Part shown: in pieces, positions 7,977 through 14,412 of the stretch
Layout: every line of letters starts with the position of its first letter
Position numbering within the stretch: position 1 is the first letter of the stretch
NCBI GenBank assembly: GCA_050942555.1
Contig: JBMNNN010000010.1
Span: 1-25,284, forward strand
Length of the DNA: 25,284 bases
DNA from: JAAYXU01 sp050942555
GTDB taxonomy: Bacteria; Bacillota; Clostridia; Christensenellales; UMGS416
Direction of reading: 5' to 3'
Program-made: the position numbers and the translations under genes
The notes under the pieces: generated by a model
Database searches by the model: none
Told to the model about the DNA's origin: nothing
The model's input: the letters and a program-made list of their open reading frames with translations, nothing else

Positions 7977-8740
7977 CTGCGCTGCTCGGGATGCTGCTCG
8001 GCGTCATCCTCATTTTCTTTTCGATCGTAGCCGACGGGTCCCCGATCACGGATTTCTACGACTTTGCGTCGGTCGTGATCGTATTCGGGGGAACGTTCTG
8101 CTCGCTGCTGCTCCAGTACCCGCTGGAGTCGTTCGCAAAAGCGGGCCGCTCGGTCGTTAAGGTCCTTACCTATAAGAACAGGGACCTCGACGACCTCCGC
8201 AAAAAAATCGTCGAGCTGGCGTACCTATCAAAAAAGGAAGGCCTCCTCGCGCTGGAGTCCCGCGTCGAGGAAATCGGGGACGAGTTCCTTATAAAGGGCA
8301 TCATGCTCATCATCGACGGCACCAATCCCGAGCTGACGAAAAAAGCGCTGGAACTTGAGATGGATCTTTTAGCCCAGAGGGACGAATCCGAACAGGCTTT
8401 CATGAATACGGCGGCGAAATACGCGCCCGCGTTCGGCATGCTGGGCACGCTCATCGGCCTTATCAAGATGCTCAAAAACCTGAACGACGTGTCATCGGTC
8501 GGACCGGCGATGGCGGTCGCGATCGTTACGACATTCTACGGCTCCTTTCTGGCGAACGTGCTGTTCATACCGCTTGCCGGAAGGCTCAAGTACATCGATG
8601 ACCTGGACAGCCTGCGCCGCGAAATGGTTACCGAGGGCATACTGTCGATCCAGTCGGGAGAGACGCCCTCGATCATCGAGGAAAAACTGGGCACCTACGT
8701 CGAGAAGAGCCAGCGGAAGAAGGGAAAGGACAAGCGATGA
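7967..8740 (+). CDS. motA: Flagellar stator protein MotA
   Basis: MotA, with MotB, forms the proton (or sodium) channel that turns ion flow into torque on FliG. The 257-residue length is typical of Gram-positive MotA. It has four membrane segments: about 3-22, 32-52, and the C-terminal pair AFGMLGTLIGLIKML and MAVAIVTTFYGSFLANVLFIPLA. The conserved Pro in YAPAFGMLGTLIG is present. The cytoplasmic loop between the pairs is charged (KKIVELAYLSKKEG), as needed for contact with FliG. GGGGGCGTGAG lies before the ATG. It overlaps flbD by 10 bp and motB by 4 bp (ATGA). Confidence 0.96.
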   Translation: MGLTALLGMLLGVILIFFSIVADGSPITDFYDFASVVIVFGGTFCSLLLQYPLESFAKAGRSVVKVLTYKNRDLDDLRKKIVELAYLSKKEGLLALESRVEEIGDEFLIKGIMLIIDGTNPELTKKALELEMDLLAQRDESEQAFMNTAAKYAPAFGMLGTLIGLIKMLKNLNDVSSVGPAMAVAIVTTFYGSFLANVLFIPLAGRLKYIDDLDSLRREMVTEGILSIQSGETPSIIEEKLGTYVEKSQRKKGKDKR

Positions 8741-9495
8741 GAAAACGGGAGCAGCCACAGGAAGAAGGCGCGCCCGATTGGGTCGTATCCTATGGCGACA
8801 TGATGTCGTTGCTTCTGACATTCTTTGTACTGCTTTTTTCCTTTTCGTCGATCGACGCGGAGAAATGGAGGGCGCTTGTTGAGTCGCTGGCGGGAAGACC
8901 GCTCATCGTCGAACAGATACCCGACGACAGCGTCATCGGCATACTGCCCGGAGAGCAGCAGGTTCCGGAGGAGCCCGAAGCGACGCCCACCCCTGAGCCG
9001 TCGCAAACCGCTCTGCCGTCGCCGGGCGAAGCGCTTGACGCGCTGTACCAGCGGCTGCTGGACGCGACGCGCGACGCGGGAGTCGACGCGGACCTGGAGG
9101 TGCTGCGCACCCAGGACGAGATCATACTCCGCTTTAACAACAACATGATGTTCGAATCGGGCCGCGCGGATCTCAATGCCCGCTCGATAGAGGTCATATC
9201 CTCGCTGCTGCCGCTTATGGTCGAATATGAGCCCTATCTTCATCAGATACGCATCGAGGGCAATACCGACGACGTGCCCATTCACAATTCCCATTTCCGG
9301 GACAATTACGAGCTGTCGATGCACCGGGCGCTGGTGGTGCTGCGCTATATCCGCGATCATACCAGCATCGCGCCCGGGAAGCTCGTTTCGATCGGCTATG
9401 GGGAGCATAACCCGATCGCCGACAACGATACCGAGGAAGGCCGCGCGCTCAACCGCCGCACCGACATCATACTGGTGGGAACAGAATCCGAATAA
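8737..9495 (+). CDS. motB: Flagellar stator protein MotB
   Basis: MotB anchors the stator to peptidoglycan and carries the ion-binding aspartate. The N-terminus has PDWVVSYGDMMSLLLTFFV, with Asp21 as the expected channel residue at the start of the single membrane helix (about 22-38). A Pro/Glu/Thr-rich linker at about 75-100 (PEATPTPEPSQT) is followed by an OmpA-like peptidoglycan-binding domain. That domain contains IRIEGNTDDVP, NYELSMHRALVVLRYI and NRRTDIILV. It overlaps motA by ATGA at 8737, the usual translational coupling for the 4:2 (or 5:2) stator. Confidence 0.96.
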   Translation: MRKREQPQEEGAPDWVVSYGDMMSLLLTFFVLLFSFSSIDAEKWRALVESLAGRPLIVEQIPDDSVIGILPGEQQVPEEPEATPTPEPSQTALPSPGEALDALYQRLLDATRDAGVDADLEVLRTQDEIILRFNNNMMFESGRADLNARSIEVISSLLPLMVEYEPYLHQIRIEGNTDDVPIHNSHFRDNYELSMHRALVVLRYIRDHTSIAPGKLVSIGYGEHNPIADNDTEEGRALNRRTDIILVGTESE

Positions 9496-9723
9496 ACCCG
9501 GGAAGCCGGGCGGTTTGCCCTGCGCACGATAAGAAGGCAGCCCTGCGCGGAAGCGCCACTTTCCGGTCCACATTTCCGTATAAATATGCGTGCGGGACTT
9601 AAATATTCCCCATCGGAGGATAACAATGCATGCGGGACTGTTTCAAGTCCTGCACTTTGTGGTATATAAAGGGTACCGCATCGTCGGCGGCAGGAAGCCG
9701 CCGCAAGCGGCGGAGGAGAGTAA
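9496..9723 (+). promoter_or_regulatory. Structured leader region between motB and fliL
   Basis: This 228-bp gap is the longest in the flagellar operon. It contains several hairpins: CCCGG/CCGGG at 9497-9510, and TGCGGGACT/AGTCCTGCA at 9631-9654 (one G-U pair). GGCGGC-AGGAA-GCCGCC spans 9686-9702, and CCGCCG-CAAG-CGGCGG at 9698-9713 overlaps it, so the last two exclude each other. A second copy of TGCGGGACTT at 9591-9600 could also pair with 9645-9654, giving a further alternative fold. A local AT-rich patch (9572-9608, TATAAATATG and TTAAATATT) inside GC-rich DNA may mark an internal promoter, but no convincing -35/-10 pair was found. A 33-codon ORF lies inside (9626-9727). Confidence 0.5.
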
Positions 9724-9727
9724 GTGA
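9626..9727 (+). CDS. Small ORF (33 aa) coupled to fliL
   Basis: An ATG at 9626 sits 6 bases after a strong CGGAGGA ribosome binding site (9614-9620) and opens a 33-codon frame, MHAGLFQVLHFVVYKGYRIV then a Gly/Arg/Lys/Pro-rich tail. Its TGA (9725-9727) overlaps the GTG start of fliL as GTGA, the geometry of translational coupling. I recognise no family. It may be a leader peptide whose translation opens the hairpins over the fliL ribosome binding site, or a small membrane-associated protein (hydrophobic residues 5-20). Expression is inferred only from the ribosome binding site and the overlap. Confidence 0.5.
   Translation: MHAGLFQVLHFVVYKGYRIVGGRKPPQAAEESK
9686..9702 (+). promoter_or_regulatory. 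Hairpin with AGGAA loop, candidate CsrA site upstream of fliL
   Basis: GGCGGC (9686-9691) and GCCGCC (9697-9702) form a perfect 6-bp stem presenting the loop AGGAA. CsrA binds RNAs with GGA in a hairpin loop, and often a second GGA at the ribosome binding site. Here GGAGGA lies at 9712-9717, just upstream of the fliL GTG. csrA is encoded in the same cluster. This is a structural match only. Confidence 0.35.
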
Positions 9728-10161
9728 AGACGGCAGCTATTATCGCAGCGACAGCGCTCTGTACCCTCATCATTACCTCGGTCCTGATGATACTGGTACC
9801 CGGGGCCGCCCGGAGCCAGCAGCAGGCCGAAGAGGGACCGTCGGACGGCGCCACGCCCGAGCCTCTTATCTGCTACAGCATCGAGGATCCGTTCATCACC
9901 AACATGAAGGACAGCAAGCGATATGTCAAGGCGTCCATCGTATTGGGGCTGAGCCGGGAAGAGGACGTGGAGACGCTGAAGAACTACGACTATATCGTCA
10001 AGGACGCGATCATTCGGATACTCCGGGACATAACCGAGTCGGAGTACGCAAACAGCAGGAGCCAGCAGATATTGGGCGACAGGATCTGCGAGGAGCTCAA
10101 CGGGGAGCTTCAGGTCGCCGGCATCAAAAAAGTATACTTCAAGGAATTCGTCATCTCGTGA
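9724..10161 (+). CDS. fliL: Flagellar basal body-associated protein FliL
   Basis: FliL surrounds the stator and supports motor torque. The 145-residue protein has one N-terminal membrane anchor (about 5-27, AAIIAATALCTLIITSVLM). An extracytoplasmic domain follows that ends with ELNGELQVAGIKKVYFKEFVIS, the typical FliL C-terminus. The start is GTG at 9724, preceded by GGAGGAGAG, and it overlaps the stop of a 33-aa ORF. It lies between motB and fliM, the expected position. The preceding leader suggests its translation may be controlled independently of motAB. Confidence 0.9.
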   Translation: MKTAAIIAATALCTLIITSVLMILVPGAARSQQQAEEGPSDGATPEPLICYSIEDPFITNMKDSKRYVKASIVLGLSREEDVETLKNYDYIVKDAIIRILRDITESEYANSRSQQILGDRICEELNGELQVAGIKKVYFKEFVIS

Positions 10162-10168
10162 GGTTGCC

Positions 10169-11137
10169 ATGAAGGGAACGCTCTCCCAAAGGGAAATCGA
10201 CGAGCTGCTGCAGAAAGCGGCCGAGTCCGCCCAGGACATCGAAAAGCTCCGTGTGCGCAAGGAAGAGCGCGTAAAGCCCTACGATTTTCGCAAACCGAAT
10301 AAGTTTTCACGGGATCAGATCCGGACGCTTCACGATATTCATACCGACTTTGCGCGGTTTTCGGCGGTGACGCTGTCCGACTGGCTCCGGGTCCCCTGCT
10401 ATCTGGAGCTGCAGTACATCGAGGAGCAGACGTTTTTTGAGTACACCAACACGCTGCTTAATTTTTCGGGGATCGGCGTCGTCAGCGTCCCCGAGCTGGA
10501 AGGCGACATACTGCTGGAGCTTTCGAATTCGGCAGCGGTCTGCGCGCTCGATATCATGATGGGCGGCACCGCGAGCAGCCCGCGCCCGAAAAAGCAGGGC
10601 TTTACCGAGATCGAGTTCATTCTGCTGCGCAAGGTCATGGAGCAGTTCATCGCCTCCTTCCGCAACGCGTGGATTCATTACATTGAGCTGAGGCCCAGCC
10701 TGACGCGCATCGAGACCAACGGACAGCGCGTGCAGATCACAAACCCCGGGGAGATCGTGTTCATCGTCACGTTCCGCATCAGCATCGGCCAGGTGGAGGG
10801 TATACTCAACTGCTGCATCCCCGCGGCGCTTCTGGATCCGGTCAGCGACAAGCTCGACCGCAGGAACCGCTTCAGCATCGTCAAGACCCCCCGCGAAAAC
10901 AACGAGGAAATTCTGCGGGAGAACATAAAGGACACAAGCGTCGAGCTGCGCTGCGAGCTGGGAAAGTCATACCTGACGATAGACGATATCAACCTTCTTC
11001 AGCCCGGCGACGTTATTAAAACCACCCGCCAGGTCGGAGAGCCCGTCGAAATCGCCTGCAACTCGCTTATCAAGTTTAAGGGCGAGGTCGGGGTGAGGAG
11101 CGGGAAATACGCGGTGCGAATTCTCAGCGGCGTGTAA
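10169..11137 (+). CDS. fliM: Flagellar motor switch protein FliM
   Basis: FliM forms the middle of the C-ring and receives CheY-P. The 322-residue protein has the N-terminal CheY-binding motif LSQREIDELL (residues 5-14). The middle CheC-like domain contains FSRDQIRTLHDIHTDFAR and MMGGTASSPRPKKQGFTEIEF. The C-terminal SpoA domain (about 250-322) reads LLQPGDVIKTTRQVGEPVEI to KYAVRIL. The retained CheY motif implies chemotaxis control, although no che gene is present in this window. It begins 7 bp after fliL. The next gene is fliO rather than the fliN/fliY that often follows. Confidence 0.95.
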   Translation: MKGTLSQREIDELLQKAAESAQDIEKLRVRKEERVKPYDFRKPNKFSRDQIRTLHDIHTDFARFSAVTLSDWLRVPCYLELQYIEEQTFFEYTNTLLNFSGIGVVSVPELEGDILLELSNSAAVCALDIMMGGTASSPRPKKQGFTEIEFILLRKVMEQFIASFRNAWIHYIELRPSLTRIETNGQRVQITNPGEIVFIVTFRISIGQVEGILNCCIPAALLDPVSDKLDRRNRFSIVKTPRENNEEILRENIKDTSVELRCELGKSYLTIDDINLLQPGDVIKTTRQVGEPVEIACNSLIKFKGEVGVRSGKYAVRILSGV

Positions 11138-11175
11138 AAGGATATTGATGCTACGAGCAAGAGGAGGCCAGGCCA

Positions 11176-11508
11176 TTGGATAGTCCAGCCGGAGCGCTGA
11201 TCGCGAGCGTCGCGGTGATGCTGGGGCTACTGGGAGCCGCCTACTATCTGTCGCGGAGGATGGGCAATCCGCTTTCTGCGGGCCGCGCGAGCCGCTATAT
11301 GAAATCGGTCGACCGGCTGCCGGTCGCAAAGGACCGCTGGATCGAGATGGTGCGCGTGGGCGACGAGGTAATGATACTGGGCGTAACCGGCCATACATTC
11401 GAGGTGCTAAGGACCATACCCGCAGACGAGCTTACGCCCCTGAGGGCGGGCAAACAGGAAGACCTGTTCAAAAACATGCTGGGGAAGCTCATGAAACCAA
11501 AGGCATAA
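11176..11508 (+). CDS. fliO: Flagellar biosynthetic protein FliO
   Basis: FliO is a small membrane protein that helps assemble the FliP ring of the export gate. This 110-residue protein has one N-terminal membrane segment (about 7-26, LIASVAVMLGLLGAAYYLS). A short cytoplasmic domain contains VDRLPVAKDRWIEMVRVGDEVMILGVTGHTFEVL, the conserved FliO beta-rich pattern. The start is TTG at 11176, supported by GAGGAGG 8 bases upstream. It lies between fliM and fliP, as expected. A terminator-like hairpin follows it. Confidence 0.88.
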   Translation: MDSPAGALIASVAVMLGLLGAAYYLSRRMGNPLSAGRASRYMKSVDRLPVAKDRWIEMVRVGDEVMILGVTGHTFEVLRTIPADELTPLRAGKQEDLFKNMLGKLMKPKA

Positions 11509-11546
11509 AAACGCCTGACCGCATGGATGCGGACGCCGCGAAGGGG

Positions 11547-11578
11547 AGGAACCCGGCACGACGGGTTCCTTGTCTTGT
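11547..11578 (+). terminator. Terminator-like hairpin between fliO and fliP
   Basis: AGGAACCCG (11547-11555) and CGGGTTCCT (11562-11570) form a perfect 9-bp stem around GCACGA, followed by the T-rich tail TGTCTTGT. It has the shape of a Rho-independent terminator with a weak tail. Because it lies inside an operon, it probably terminates only part of the transcripts or acts as a processing site. A second small palindrome, CCGCATGGATGCGG, lies at 11519-11532. Confidence 0.6.
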
Positions 11579-11610
11579 AACCCGACCCAAATACGAAAAG
11601 GAAGCAACGA

Positions 11611-12273
11611 ATGGAAGAACTGTTATCGGGATTGCCGCAGGACTCGGCCGTCCTTAATATCATCGTCGTACTGCTGCTGCTCACGCTGATTCCCACGCTT
11701 CTGATGGCGATGACCAGCTTTACGCGGGTGCTCATCATCCTTTCCTTCACGCGCAGCGCGCTTGGGACACAGCAAACGCCGCCAAACCAGGTGCTCATCG
11801 GCATCGCGCTGGCCCTCACGTTCTTCATCATGGCGCCGGTACTGTCGCAAATCAAGGCCGAAGCCTACGACCCCTATATGAAGGAGGAGCTCAGCGTGCT
11901 GGAGGCTATGGAGCGCGCCAAGGGGCCGCTGCGGGAGTTCATGTTCTCGCAGGCGCAGACCGAGCCCAAGAGCCTGAACCTGTTCCTTGGCATGGCGGGC
12001 TTTACGAAGGCCCCGTCCACGCTCGAGGAAATACCGCTGTCGGTGCTGATACCGTCCTTTGTGACCGGGGAGCTGACCAAAGCGTTCAAGATCGGGTTCA
12101 TGCTCTTTTTGCCGTTCATCATGATCGATATGATCGTATCGAGCATACTCATGTCCATGGGCATGATGATGCTGCCCCCGGCGATGGTCTCGCTTCCGTT
12201 TAAAATACTGCTCTTCGTGATGGTCGACGGCTGGGAGCTCGTGATGAAGACGATCGTCATGAGCTTTGGCTGA
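11611..12273 (+). CDS. fliP: Flagellar export gate protein FliP
   Basis: FliP forms the pentameric core of the export gate. The 220-residue length matches Gram-positive FliP without a long cleaved signal. Signature segments are MAMTSFTRVLIILSFTRSALGTQQTPPNQVL near the N-terminus and LIPSFVTGELTKAFKIGFMLFLPF with MIVSSILMSMGMMMLPPAMVSLPFK near the C-terminus. There are four membrane segments. AAGGAAG precedes the ATG at 11611. The order fliP-fliQ-fliR-flhB-flhA follows the usual export-gate block. Confidence 0.97.
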   Translation: MEELLSGLPQDSAVLNIIVVLLLLTLIPTLLMAMTSFTRVLIILSFTRSALGTQQTPPNQVLIGIALALTFFIMAPVLSQIKAEAYDPYMKEELSVLEAMERAKGPLREFMFSQAQTEPKSLNLFLGMAGFTKAPSTLEEIPLSVLIPSFVTGELTKAFKIGFMLFLPFIMIDMIVSSILMSMGMMMLPPAMVSLPFKILLFVMVDGWELVMKTIVMSFG

Positions 12274-12282
12274 GGTGAGCCG

Positions 12283-12549
12283 ATGGATCAGAGCGCGATA
12301 CTGGGGATCCTTTCGGAAGCGATCCGCGTCATGCTGACGGTGGCCGCGCCGATACTGGGCATCGCGATGGCGGTGGGCGCAGTGATCGCGCTCATACAGG
12401 CCGCCACCCAAATCAGCGAGCAGACGATGGTCTTTGCGCCCAAGGTGCTGGCGGTGTTCGCGGGCCTTCTGATGCTGGGCGCGTGGATGCTGACGCAGCT
12501 GGGCGAATACGTCCGGCGGCTTTTTGACAACATGCTGGATCTGCTGTGA
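12283..12549 (+). CDS. fliQ: Flagellar export gate protein FliQ
   Basis: FliQ (four copies per gate) packs around the FliP/FliR core. The 88-residue protein has two membrane hairpin segments. It carries GAVIALIQAATQISEQTMVFAPKVLAV, the conserved FliQ loop, and ends near VRRLFDNML. GAGGTGAG lies before the ATG, 9 bp after fliP. The stop overlaps the region used by fliR. Confidence 0.96.
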   Translation: MDQSAILGILSEAIRVMLTVAAPILGIAMAVGAVIALIQAATQISEQTMVFAPKVLAVFAGLLMLGAWMLTQLGEYVRRLFDNMLDLL

Positions 12550-12557
12550 GGACGCCC

Positions 12558-13334
12558 ATGACGCATGCCGCGCTGCTTTTTTACCGTATCGAGTGGTTCA
12601 TACTGATCCTTTTGCGCGTATCGGGCTTCGTGTTCGTCTCTCCGGTATTCGGCCGCAGGGGCGTGCCCGCGCCGGCCAAGATCGTGCTGAGCGTGCTGCT
12701 CGCGTATTTCGTATACGCAGTCCGCGGCGAGGCCGGAGGACTTCCGCATGACCCGTGGATGTTTGCGGCGCTGTGCGCCCGCGAGACGGTCATGGGCATC
12801 GCGCTGGGTTTTGTGACGACGATTTTCTTTTCGGCTTTCACGACCGCAGGGCAGATCATCGATACCGGGATGGGGCTGGGCATGGGCGGTATCTACGATC
12901 CCCAGATGGAGAGCAGCACGCCGCTTACCGGGAACCTGATTACCGCCGCGGCGTTTCTGTCGTTCCTGTGCGCCAACGGGCATCTGACGCTCATACGCAT
13001 ACTCTACGAGCTCTTCGGCGCGGCGCCGGTGCTGGGCGGCACGCTCGGACAGGCCGCGTGCAGCGTGCTGATGGGCGGGTTCGCCTGCGCGTTTCTGTTC
13101 GCGGTCAAGCTCGCGCTGCCCATGATGACGATGATGCTGTTCTGCGAGTTTATCATGGGCGTCATGGTCAAGTTCGTGCCCCAGCTCAATGTCTTTGTCA
13201 TCGGCATGCCCCTGAAGATACTGGTGGGCATGATGGTGATGCTGCTGATGGCCGCGCCGCTTGGACGCCTGTTCGACGGTCTTTTTGAGGAGCTTTTCTC
13301 TTACAGCCGCAGCATCGTGCAGTCGATGGCCTGA
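12558..13334 (+). CDS. fliR: Flagellar export gate protein FliR
   Basis: FliR is the single-copy subunit that closes the FliP5-FliR1 pore. The protein is about 258 aa with six or so membrane segments, including FILILLRVSGFVFVSPVFGRRG and SSTPLTGNLITAAAFLSFLCANGH. The conserved C-terminal FVPQLNVFVIGMPLKILVG is present. I prefer ATG 12558, which has TGAGGA 6 bases upstream. A GTG at 12546 overlapping the fliQ stop (262 aa) is possible but has no visible ribosome binding site. Confidence 0.94.
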   Translation: MTHAALLFYRIEWFILILLRVSGFVFVSPVFGRRGVPAPAKIVLSVLLAYFVYAVRGEAGGLPHDPWMFAALCARETVMGIALGFVTTIFFSAFTTAGQIIDTGMGLGMGGIYDPQMESSTPLTGNLITAAAFLSFLCANGHLTLIRILYELFGAAPVLGGTLGQAACSVLMGGFACAFLFAVKLALPMMTMMLFCEFIMGVMVKFVPQLNVFVIGMPLKILVGMMVMLLMAAPLGRLFDGLFEELFSYSRSIVQSMA

Positions 13335-13350
13335 AGGGAGGGATCGCCGA

Positions 13351-14412
13351 ATGTCCGAGAAAACCGAAAAGGCGACTCCGAAGAAACGGCGGGACGCGCG
13401 CAGGGAAGGCGACGTCTTTAAAAGCGCCGAGCTCGTTCATACGCTGTCGCTTGCCGCGGTGCTGCTGGCGCTGCGCTCGCTGACGGGTTCCGCCGGCCGT
13501 ACGCTCCTTAACTATATGAAGACGGCGCTCATCGTTGTGAATCCCGACGCGCTGCCCTCGGCGACGACCTTTTTTAAGGTGTTCTTCGAGGCGGCGCTGC
13601 CGTTTGCCGGGGTCGCGCTGCTCGCCGGGATCGCCGGTAACGTCGCCCAGACCGGGCTCCTTTTCATCCCAAAGACCGCCGCGCCGAAATTCTCGCGCGT
13701 CAACCCGGTCGAGGGCTTCAGGCGGATCTTCTCGCGCAGGACGCTCTTTGCGGGCGCCAAGGCCGCGCTCAAGCTGGCGCTGGTCGCGTGGATCGGCTAC
13801 GCGTTATTCCGCTCGGCCTGCTCAGAGTCGGTCGGCCTGATGCTTCGAAGCCCGTCCGAGGGCCTGCGGGTGCTGGCAGATCTCATTACAGGCACGGGGC
13901 TGCGGCTGACGCTGGCGCTCGCGGCCGTGGGCGCGGCGGATTACTATTTCGAGCGCCTCGAGTACGAAAAGCGACTGCGCATGTCCAAGCAGGAAATAAA
14001 GGACGAGCTGCGCAAGACCGAGGGCGACCCGCTCATTAAGTCGATCATACGCAGCCGTCAGACGCGCATGGCGAGGATGCGCATGATGCAGGACGTGCCC
14101 CGGGCCGACGCAGTCATTGTGAACCCGACGCACTACGCGGTGGCGATCCGCTACGAGATGGGCCGCAGCAGCGCGCCCACGGTCGTCGCGAAGGGCGTCG
14201 ATCGCATCGCGCTAAAGATCCGGCAGATCGCCGCGGAAAACCGCGTACATATCACCGAGAACCCGGAGCTGGCCCGGGCCCTGTATAAGCGGGTCGATAT
14301 CGGAGAGACGATACCGGCCGAGTATTACCGCGCGGTCGCCGAGATACTGGCCTACGTATTCAGGATGCGCAACTACGCGGCCCGGCAGGCCGGGCAGGAG
14401 GATCACACATGA
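13351..14412 (+). CDS. flhB: Flagellar export switch protein FlhB
   Basis: FlhB sets export specificity and switches from hook to filament substrates after self-cleavage. The protein is 353 aa from ATG 13351, which follows AAGGGAGGG, and it starts MSEKTEKATPKKRRDARREG, the typical FlhB opening. An upstream in-frame start at 13261 lies inside fliR and is unlikely. There are four membrane segments (about 30-210). The autocleavage motif NPTH is present in DAVIVNPTHYAVAIRY, followed by the conserved KGVDRIALKIRQIAAENRV. It overlaps flhA by ATGA. FliK, which triggers the switch, is frame-disrupted in this window. Confidence 0.97.
   Translation: MSEKTEKATPKKRRDARREGDVFKSAELVHTLSLAAVLLALRSLTGSAGRTLLNYMKTALIVVNPDALPSATTFFKVFFEAALPFAGVALLAGIAGNVAQTGLLFIPKTAAPKFSRVNPVEGFRRIFSRRTLFAGAKAALKLALVAWIGYALFRSACSESVGLMLRSPSEGLRVLADLITGTGLRLTLALAAVGAADYYFERLEYEKRLRMSKQEIKDELRKTEGDPLIKSIIRSRQTRMARMRMMQDVPRADAVIVNPTHYAVAIRYEMGRSSAPTVVAKGVDRIALKIRQIAAENRVHITENPELARALYKRVDIGETIPAEYYRAVAEILAYVFRMRNYAARQAGQEDHT

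Noticed and set aside
9572..9608. Housekeeping sigma promoter in the motB-fliL gap
   Set aside because: TATAAA at 9579-9584 resembles a -10 element, but no TTGACA-like -35 lies 16-18 bases upstream (CCACTT at 9556), so I do not call a promoter.
13261..13350. Upstream in-frame extension of flhB
   Set aside because: It lies inside fliR, and the family start MSEKTEKATPKK at 13351 has its own strong ribosome binding site.
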